From NCBI GenBank assembly GCA_014529385.2, contig CM043962.1, positions 126,510,970 through 126,574,969 on the forward strand: 64,000 bases of DNA, read 5' to 3'. Positions 56,667 through 64,000 of the stretch are shown here, piece after piece. The notes under the pieces were generated by a model that was given only the letters and a program-made list of their open reading frames with translations, did no database searches and was not told the origin of the DNA. Numbering within the stretch: position 1 is the stretch's first letter; every line of letters starts with the position of its first letter. This stretch comes from Adiantum capillus-veneris. Taxonomy: Eukaryota > Streptophyta > Polypodiopsida > Polypodiales > Pteridaceae. A program made the position numbers and the translations under genes.

Positions 56667-57356
56667 GTGTCTGAGGAAGAACAGGCTGAAATGGATAAGA
56701 TTCCATATGCGTCTGCAGTGGGTAGTTTGATATATGCAATGATTGCTACTCGCCCAGACATTGCATTTGCAGTGGGAGTAGTAAGTCGATACATGTCAAA
56801 CCCAGGCAAGAAACATTGGGAGGCAGTGAAAGGAATATTGAGATACCTGAAAGCTACAAAGAGTATGCGTATATGCTATGGGAGTCAGGAGCTAAGTGTA
56901 AAGGGTTTTACAGACTCAGATTATGCAGGTGACTTAGACAACCGAAGGTCTACGTCAGGATATGTGTTTACATTGGCTGGTGGAGCAGTATCATGGCGTT
57001 CTAGATTACAAGATTGTGGTACTCAGTCTACTACAGAGGCTGAATATGTTGCAGCATCAGAGGCATGCAAAGAATCAATTTGGCTTAATCGACTAGTAAC
57101 AGATTTGGGAATGAAAGAAGAGATGCCTGTGTTATATTGTGATAGTCAAAGTGCTATACAATTGGCTCGCAATCCAATTTATCACTCAAAGACAAAGCAT
57201 GTGGATGTGAAGTATCATTTCATCAGGGAAATGCTCGAGGATAAGCAACTTCAGCTTGTCAAAGTTCACACCACAGAAAATCCTGATGATCTACTTACAA
57301 AAGGACTTCCCTCAGAGAGCTTTGCACATTTTTGCAAGCAGTTAGGTGTAGGGTAG
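56667..57356 (+). pseudogene. Copia 3 RNase H
   Basis: 229-residue open frame: PYASAVGSLIYAMIATRPDI, GFTDSDYAGDLDNRRSTSGY (RNase H first Asp), STTEAEYVAASEACKESIW (Glu), LYCDSQSAIQLARNPIYHSK (Asp) and KHVDVKYHFIREMLEDKQL. All catalytic positions are kept. The only break in this half is the upstream TAA. Confidence 0.94.
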
Positions 57357-57445
57357 TACATCACTTCTCTACATCTCTTGTATATTAGCTTGTATAGTAG
57401 CTTCTCTCACATTTAAAGTACCACATTGGACTTTAAGTGGGAGGT

Positions 57446-57637
57446 TGTTGGGGTATAAAGCCCAATGTGGTCGCCCAGGTAAGTGGGCGGGGCGCCAGGT
57501 ATGTACACATATTCTTTTGTTAAAACCTAATAAGAACTCACTATGCTCTACACATTACAGTAGAGCGAGTTCACCATATCTTCGTGCTCTTCTTCTCGCA
57601 CTCTCTCTCGCGTCGCACTTCCACTCGTACTCCTTCA
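57446..57637 (+). repeat. Copia 3 3' LTR
   Basis: Preceded by a polypurine tract (AAGTGGGAGGT at 57434-57445). It matches the 5' LTR with about eight substitutions. Confidence 0.95.
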
Positions 57638-57872
57638 ACTTTTTGGGTAAGAAGAGGGTGTGGTTTGTCGAGTTTGCATGCTCATGCAATAGAGAGCATC
57701 GTGGAGATGATGAAGCACGCATGTGTGCAGGTGCTCTTGGAGCGAGAAGGAGGTTGAGATTGGCCTACAACAAATCTCAGGGGAGGAAGCTTGGCGGGGT
57801 CGGCGGATTGAGGCGAGGATCATTTCTAGTCACTGGCGTGCAAGCCGGGGAGCACCACAACAGGCGCTCTCT

Positions 57873-57875
<3 letters not shown>

Positions 57876-57944
<69 letters not shown>
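57876..57944. repeat. (CT)n microsatellite
   Basis: About 34 dinucleotide units. Confidence 0.98.
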
Positions 57945-57946
<2 letters not shown>

Positions 57947-58431
57947 ACCGGTGCTATCGCCATCGCCATCACCATAGCTAGTAGAAGCTCTCCTTTTCAA
58001 TCTTAAGCACCCAAGGCCTTTGGCCTTAAGGAAATTAAATTAAAACAAGGGAGGGTGCCCACAGGCCAACCTCCCCTTCACCCCTTCGACCTCCACCCTT
58101 GACACCACGGCAAGTCGTTGTATCGAGGTGAGCAAACGACAGAGCAGCATAAGCTTTTCCACATGTAGAGTTTCTATAAAATTTTAGAAATTCACAACCA
58201 TTCTCAAGTAAGCAAGAATTCTAGAGGAGCCTTACAAAAATTCAATAGAAGGATTGCGGTTCAAAAGCCTCGCCATAGCCAATATTTTTGGGGAATTCCA
58301 AACTTCAAGCAAAACTTTTCGAGCAATCATAAAACCGAGCGGATCCAAACATGATTGATATTTTAAAAAAATCATAAAAGGCATTCACATAGCAAAAGAC
58401 ATATAATAGTTTAGCTTTCCCTAAACACCTT

Positions 58432-58459
58432 CCCCCCCCCCCCCCCCCCCCCCCCCCCC
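58432..58459. repeat. C28 homopolymer
   Basis: Twenty-eight consecutive C, followed by eight T. True length could differ because of sequencing error in homopolymers. Confidence 0.9.
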
Positions 58460-58804
58460 TTTTTTTGCCTCTACCCAACCTGCAACGTATTTGAAAATTG
58501 GAATATCCAACTATACTCTAAGGTATCCCTACATCATCATTTTAGATTGGCAACCATGGCTGTCGATTTGTTAGTCCTTAGCTTCCCTTCCTCGTGTCTT
58601 AGAAGCTTGACAATTGTAGTGGCATCCAATTGTGTTGGAGTGGTGCTACAAGCTAGCAAGGAAGTTCAAGGCTATTAAATTTCCCTGCAATGCACATCGG
58701 TTGTTTCCATTCATATCATTAGTAGGAGCTGTGTGTGGTTGTCTTCGAGAGCTTTGCTTGGTGCCAATTCAAGGTTTTTTTTTTAGTTTGGAGGTCACCA
58801 CCAT

Positions 58805-58843
<39 letters not shown>

Positions 58844-59208
58844 ACCGTCATTCCCATTTGAAGTTTTTGAATCATGCACTGAAATGATGAAACCCCCATT
58901 ATTGGGTGCAATGGAGTAGAGAGTGTCTCCTTTCTCAATGTGGTACATGGGTGGTATACTTGTGTTTGTAGAGAAGTGGCTTCATCATCTTGTAGAAGCT
59001 CCATGCAAGGCCACAAAGAACAGCGAGGCCTGCCGTCTTTACCACCACTACGTTTTTGTTCCCATTTTTGCTTGGTCCAGTAGATTACATGCTCTCGGGT
59101 CTCTTTTATGTAGCAAACAGCAAACAACCCCACAATCACAAGTCACAATCGGCTGTAGTTGAAAGTCCCCCCCCCCCCCCTCTCTCTCTTTCTCCAAAAA
59201 TTTTAAAA

Positions 59209-59666
59209 GAGAAAATTACCAAATCACTCCTCTTATTTATGGAAATTCCTAAAACGCCCCTCAAATTTCAAAAATTCCCAAAATACCATTTTATCTATTT
59301 TGGTTGGATTGCTTCAGATTTCTAATCTTTATTTCCTTTGTAGAATCCAGATCCGTGTTTAATTGCTTAGCATGTAATTTGTCACAAAATTATGTCTAAA
59401 AATAATGAAGCAATTCATCTTCGAAGCCTACGTAACTAACTCAAATTCAAGTTTTAACATCTTGTATTGAAAGATAATCAGTCTCCTTTCGAAAAGCTAC
59501 TAATTTTTTTAACTTTGGAGAAATTTAATCTCACCATCCCCTGGTATTTTAGAAGATTTGGGAAATTTGAAGGGAATTTATGATAAAATCTTTGGGGGAT
59601 ATGGGAGATTTTTTGAAATTTGAAGGGAATTTTGACAAATTAGAGGGGTATTTTGGTAATTTTTCC
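59209..59666. mobile_element. MITE copy 1 (458 bp) with 9-bp target duplication
   Basis: Left end GAGAAAATTACCAAAT and right end GGTAATTTTTCC form terminal inverted repeats about 70-90 bp long (AATTACC...CCCCTC...AATTT.TGGAAATTCC). Flanked by ATTTTAAAA at 59200-59208 and again at 59667-59675, a 9-bp direct repeat typical of Mutator-like (MULE) elements. No ORF inside. It sits inside the A/T arm of a foldback hairpin. Confidence 0.85.
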
Positions 59667-59680
59667 ATTTTAAAATTTTA

Positions 59681-59721
59681 CCCTCTTGAAACAATCCGCG
59701 TCGATGTGGGACTGTTTCAAG
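59681..59721. repeat. Foldback core A
   Basis: CTCTTGAAACAATCCGCGTC faces its near-mirror ending GGACTGTTTCAAGAG. Its left outer arm, (CT)n plus CCAAAAATTTTAAAA, lies on the far side of MITE copy 1 at 59179-59208. Confidence 0.8.
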
Positions 59722-59884
59722 AGTTTTTTTTTAAAAAATTAGACGTCTTGTTGACACTTTTAGATTGCTCCAGCATGCTGATTTTCTCTTCGTCTGGTCT
59801 GGTCTACAAATGCCATTACTCCACCATGCGCGTGTCTAGTCTAGAGATATGCTCTCTCGCTCGTCTTATATCAATAGCTATGTT

Positions 59885-59985
59885 ATATAAACCTCTCTCT
59901 TTTTTTTAAAGATTTTGCGAGAGAGAGAGAGAGAGAGAGTTGAGAGAGAGGGTTCCGGCGCGGATTGTTTCTAGCAGTTAGTTTT

Positions 59986-60023
<38 letters not shown>

Positions 60024-60209
60024 GAGAGAGAGGGCCTCCCCTTCATGCGCAGCTCGCTCGAGCCAACTCTCTTTCTCTCTTGCAAAAACTTTTAAAAAAA
60101 CCTGCTGGAAACAGTTCACGCCAGCGCGGACTGTTTCCAACAGTTTTTTTTTATTTTTTGTAAGAGAGAAAGAGGGCCTCCCCTTCATCTGCAACTCGTT
60201 CGAGCCATT
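59885..60209. repeat. Foldback cluster B/C with GA tracts
   Basis: B (59950-60064) is a right half: CCGGCGCGGATTGTTTC, then (GA)n, then GGCCTCCCCTTCATGCGCAG. C is a nearly complete hairpin: left arm 60067-60121 (CTCTCTTTCTCTCTTGC ... GGAAACAGTTCACGC), right arm 60122-60174, its reverse complement with few mismatches. The GGCCTCCCCTTCAT block repeats directly at 60031 and 60177. Confidence 0.85.
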
Positions 60210-60531
60210 TCTGGACCGCCTCGACTATCGCTTCTATCATCGCCCTCGCAGTTCCTGACCTTATCCGCCAAGGCAAATCGGGCAAAGGCGAGTACCCATT
60301 GACTTGAGCAACATGTAGAGCTGCGCTAGCAATTGAATGCAACACACACAGAGCCACTCCATGCCAGTCAAGTGGAGTACCTTTGCCAACATAATAGCTC
60401 TAAGTGATTAGGGTGACATTTAGAGTTGCGCCAATAATGGAATGCAACATTCAAGATCACTACTCTGCTGAAAATAGAAGAGAGAGAGCCTTAGGGAAAA
60501 GGCTCAAGTGATCAACGACGCATGGCCCTGA

Positions 60532-60533
60532 GT

Positions 60534-60600
<67 letters not shown>
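60532..60600. repeat. (GT)n then (AG)n
   Basis: GT to about 60588, then AG. An ATATATAT stretch is close by at 60612. Confidence 0.97.
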
Positions 60601-60609
<9 letters not shown>

Positions 60610-60666
60610 AAGATATATATATATAGAGAGAGAGAACGAGAAATCAAAGAACATCGCCTACGCCTG

Positions 60667-60777
<111 letters not shown>

Positions 60778-60857
60778 GACACAGAGAGTCAAAATACGCG
60801 GCCAGTTGTATGCTTGCAAATATGCATGGGTTGATTTTTTGCGAGATCTTGTTCTAG

Positions 60858-61056
60858 TAGTTGCAACTCATTTGAGAGATCTCGGTCTCTCTCTCTCTTA
60901 CTCTCTCTCTCTCTCCCAAAAACTAAAAAAGAACCTACTAAAATCAGTCCGTGCCGGGGCGGACTATTTGCAGTAGTTTTTTTTTTAGTTTTAGGGGGAG
61001 AGAGAGTGAGAGAGAGTGTGTGAAAGAGACCCCAAGATTTCTCAAATAAGTTGCAC
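60858..61056. repeat. Foldback D: about 200-bp near-perfect hairpin
   Basis: Outer arms GTTGCAACTCATTTGAGAGA (from 60859) and TTTCTCAAATAAGTTGCAC (to 61054) are mirror images. Inside them lie CT and GA tracts, CCCAAAAACTAAAAAA against TTTTTTTTAGTTTTAGG, and AATCAGTCCGTGCC against GGGGCGGACTATTTG at the centre near 60955. About 95 bp per arm with few mismatches. No ORF. Confidence 0.85.
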
Positions 61057-61078
61057 AGAAGCGCGTAGGCGACATGGC

Positions 61079-61220
<142 letters not shown>

Positions 61221-61734
61221 AGTGTCGGCATAAGTGCTTGAGGAAAATCAATTTCACAAACGTACAAAATTAGAGATTCAAATAGGAAATTTGTTCCAAA
61301 TAACATACAATTCTTACAATTCAATCATGTTATCATGAATTTCAACATGCACTAGGAGAGAGGGCCAATGATGAACTGGGGTCCAAAACAAGACCACCTT
61401 TAAATCAAATGGAAAATGTTACCTAGATAGATGGGAATTATGATTGGGATGGCATTGGGAATGGCAAGCACTTGATATGATCTATCGTTCCATATCAATT
61501 TTATTGACGACTGTCAATCCTATCATTTAATCCATATCTTTCAAATTGGACGTCCCTCTATTGGCCCCCATGATTTAAGTGGCCTTATATTGGCCCCTTT
61601 ACCCTAGTCACATGCCACGTGGTCAACCTTCCCAATTTCACTTTAAATCAATAGAAGGGATCTTATATGAGTCCCACTAATAAAACACTTTTAGAATCGT
61701 GCTAGGTTACTCACCCAAAGCCTTTTTAAAAAAA
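61221..61734. other. Stretch without recognisable gene
   Basis: Unique-looking AT-rich sequence; no coding family recognised. Confidence 0.45.
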
Positions 61735-62246
61735 GGAAAAATTACCAAAATACCCCTCCAATTTGTGGAAAATTCCAAACTACCCCTAAAATTTCAAAAA
61801 TTCCCAAAATACCCTTGTATCTATTTTGGTTGGATTGTTCAATTTTTTATTGTTTATTCCTTTTTTATAATTGAGATTCGTTTTTGCATGCTTAGCATGT
61901 AATTTGCCACAAATTTCCTCGCAAAAAAAAAGGCAAGTATGTATGTACAATTACCTCGCAAAATAGACAATTATGTTTAAAGATAATGAAGCAATTCATC
62001 TCCAAAGCCTACATAATCAACTCAAATTCTGTATTTAGAATTTTATATTGATAAGCAATGAGTCTTCTTATGAAAAGCTACAAAATTTTAATCTTAGGAA
62101 AAATTCAATCTCACAACCGTATTTTGGAAAATTTGAAGGGAATTTTGGAAATTTATGACAAATATTGGGAGTGTTTTGGAATTTTTGAAATTTGAGCGGT
62201 ATTTTGGGAATTTCCACAAATTAGAGGGGTATTTTGGTAATTTTCC
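61735..62246. mobile_element. MITE copy 2 (512 bp), related to copy 1
   Basis: The same terminal inverted repeats (GGAAAAATTACCAAAATACC / GGTATTTTGGTAATTTTCC) and a homologous interior (AATGAAGCAATTCATCT, TTAGCATGTAATTTG). Flanked by seven A on both sides. On the right, foldback core sequence (TTGGAAACAGTCTGCGCCGG) follows at 62262, as with copy 1. Confidence 0.85.
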
Positions 62247-62280
62247 CAAAAAAATCCCCTATTGGAAACAGTCTGCGCCG

Positions 62281-62600
62281 GCAAAGAATACATTCTCATT
62301 AGTTGCCCATGTTTTTGGGTCTCGATTATCAAATCCATTGAGAGCTACTCTTTCTCCTAGGCAACCATGGAGTAAACTTTTTGATCGATCCTGTTTAGCA
62401 AAACTAGACTCACTAGTTGGGGAGGCAACTATCTATTTTGCACAAGAATTGGGATGTTTGTGAGAAAGTCGCTCGATTTTTTCTTTGCTCGAGAATGGTT
62501 GCTCGCCGTTTGGTAAGACTCATATTTTTTAGCGAGCTTCACAGTGCGGGCCGGCTTTAAAAGACAATTTAAGATATAGCAATGCTTCATCGGCAACAAA
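62281..62600. other. Stretch without recognisable gene
   Basis: Nothing recognised; the chromovirus leader begins somewhere after it. No 159-bp LTR found upstream of the gag at 62776. Confidence 0.4.
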
Positions 62601-64000
62601 CTCAAAGAGTGTCTCACTAGCAACAAGAGTGACCAAAATTCTTGGTTCTTGCTCGAAATTACTATGGTTTTTTCCAACAACCCTTTACAAATTGAAGATG
62701 TAATTATCACGGCTAATTATTGAAACCTGCAATGATTATTATGGCTATGGGCATCTAGCACTGCACATAGTCCCCATGGATTTTGACATCAATATGATGT
62801 TTGATTTTGAACATCATATGCCCAGTCTTCCCAATGATGGCCGTGGTCGAATACTCTCATAAAGGTTACCCGCGCGGCTACATGAGGAGATGATGGTTAT
62901 GAATCTCTTGATATTCAGGAGTTTCAAGCACTTCAAGTACGCATATCTGCGATGGAGAAAAAATTTGCATCTTTGAATGATAATGTTACTAAATTATCCA
63001 CCTTAGTAGTGCAATATATGCAACAGTAGGCCACCGGCTCTGCTGATACCCATATGCAAGAGCAAGGCTCCAATTAGGGACAAGGTGCCCCTTTGATTTC
63101 TCTGCACTCTCTCACTCAAAAGGAGGTGGATGATTTGTTGAAAAATACAAAGATCACTAGATTGGAGGTTAAATAGGTCTGCTTGTGCATGTAAGTCTCC
63201 TTGGGACATTGGGGGAAGCACTTTTGAGGCTTTCCATGATAACATGAAATGCCCTAAGTTGTAAACAATTGAACTTGCTAGAGGCAAAAGGTTAAAATGG
63301 TTGGAATTTTTTATTTTATTTTCTTATGTTGCTTATGATGCACAAAGTAGACAAACTCTTAGACTCATTTTAAAAAAATCTCAAAGTTTCACTAACATAA
63401 TTAATTATACTAATTGTGTTTAAGTTTTTGAATGTCACTTATTGTGTTAGTTGTGTTTTTGCCTAATTATGTTTGAGTCTAGAATGTCAATGACATAAGG
63501 GAGAAGAAAGAGAGCACAATAAAAATGTGGTGAATATCTTTCTCAAAAAGTGGAAAGGAATTCATGATCTACGGCGTACTTTGTATGCAGTCAGCGCACT
63601 GCAAACAAGTTTGACATTAGACGGGAAGGCCTATATATGGTAGATGTCTCTCAAGGAGAAGAACATCATACCACAGACTTGGTCGGTCTTTGATACTGTA
63701 TTTAGAAAGGAATTTCTACCCACGAATGAAGTGAAAGAAATTGGTCATCTTGGGATAAGTTTCATGCGACAACATAAATCATTGTTGGAATGTATCTTGC
63801 ACTATCAAGATGTCATCCTCAAGCTAGAGGGGCTAGATACCTTTTAGCAAGTGTGTGGGTTTATTCGCGGTCTGACACCAGAGCTTAAGAAGCATGTCAA
63901 GACTCAGGATCCCAAAACGCTTGAGGAGGCCATAGTGCAAGCTCACATCCATGATGATCCTGATGATAAGTCACAGCACAATACTCATGTGCTTGACAAA
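62600..64000 (+). mobile_element. Second chromovirus copy (5' part), running off the window
   Basis: Leader and gag homologous to the nested element at 40-46 kb, opposite orientation. The leader part before the ATG aligns to 44952-45060 with a deletion. LTR and PBS not seen, so the 5' end is truncated or rearranged. Continues past 64000. Confidence 0.85.
62776..64000 (+). pseudogene. Chromovirus copy 2 gag, interrupted
   Basis: Start MDFDINMMFDFEHHMPSLPN at 62776; then FQALQVRISAMEKKFASLND and TKLSTLVVQYMQQ followed by TAG, the same place as in copy 1. Next LHSLTQKEVDDLLKNTK, then a break: about 330 bp (63165-63510) is inserted relative to copy 1. The frame resumes with NVVNIFLKKWKGIHDLRRTL, LQTSLTLDGKAYIW, a TAG, MSLKEKNIIPQTWSVFDTVF and LKKHVKTQDPKTLEEAIVQA. 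The zinc knuckle would lie outside the window. Confidence 0.85.

Larger units (their letters stand above)
54534..57637 (+). mobile_element. Copia 3: Ty1/copia element with internal deletion
   Basis: LTRs of about 192 bp, PBS, then integrase core, RT and RNase H on the plus strand; gag, protease and the integrase zinc-binding part are missing between about 54900 and 54916. 3.1 kb in total. Mostly open: two frame slips near 56195 and 56310 and one TAA at 56656. The two LTRs differ at about 8 of 192 positions by my alignment. Target-site duplication ambiguous because of T-runs. The best preserved element in the window. Confidence 0.95.
57638..59170. other. Stretch without recognisable gene, rich in simple repeats
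   Basis: Contains (CT)n at 57876-57944, a C28 run followed by T8 at 58432-58467, and (CT)n at 58807-58841. Open frames here run through the microsatellites or lack family motifs. Confidence 0.5.

Noticed and set aside
58632-59325. Plus frames of 89-95 residues as a secreted protein
   Set aside because: They cross a (CT)n tract and a MITE end; hydrophobic stretch is not enough.

Overview
The window reads as a repeat-dense nuclear segment of a land plant. The evidence is nested plant-type LTR retrotransposons (Ty3/gypsy and Ty1/copia), L1-like LINE remnants, small inverted-repeat elements, long CT/GA and GT microsatellites, and dead copies of two plant genes: an alpha-expansin and ribosomal protein L19e. 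I found no intact host gene and no tRNA or rRNA gene. The species cannot be read from the sequence. The style of the Ty3 polyproteins and the many (CT)n tracts would suit a large-genome non-flowering plant such as a fern, but that is a weak inference.

Layout. 1-5.8 kb: 5' portion (minus strand) of a Ty3/gypsy element ('element 0'): a palindrome-bearing tandem array, a TGGCGCC-type primer binding site and part of its 5' LTR. 5.8-11.4 kb: minus-strand Ty3/gypsy ('gypsy 1') with broken gag-PR-RT-RNase H, initiator-Met PBS and 5' LTR. 13-18.9 kb: minus-strand 'gypsy 2', missing protease and most of RT, with a second kind of palindrome array upstream of its gag-like ORF. 20.4-26.6 kb: CT arrays, an internally duplicated LINE RT fragment (minus), the expansin pseudogene (minus), a 5'-truncated LINE (plus), and directly behind its A-run an intronless L19e pseudogene. 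27.05-27.95 kb: a TIR element. 30-50.8 kb: a three-level nest. An old minus-strand Ty3 element ('gypsy 3', 5' LTR from 50,041) was invaded by a complete chromodomain Ty3 element (40,056-45,884, 159-bp LTRs) and by a Ty1/copia element (29,966-35,925, 227-bp LTRs). 52.5-57.6 kb: a small TIR element, a copia RT remnant and a younger internally deleted copia element (54,534-57,637). 57.6-62.3 kb: microsatellites, foldback hairpins and two related MITEs. 62.6-64 kb: plus-strand start of a second copy of the chromodomain element, running off the window.

The most unusual signal is shared by element 0, gypsy 2 and gypsy 3. Upstream of gag each carries tandem sequence punctuated by a palindromic motif, AGACATCCTACG plus its mirror in one and GTAAATAATC plus its mirror in the other two. 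Sites recur mostly at about 145-150 or 285-295 bp. Elements 0 and 3 also share a conserved block about 293 bp from the PBS. The second unusual region is 59-62.3 kb, where near-perfect foldback hairpins, GT/GA tracts and MITEs are interlocked.
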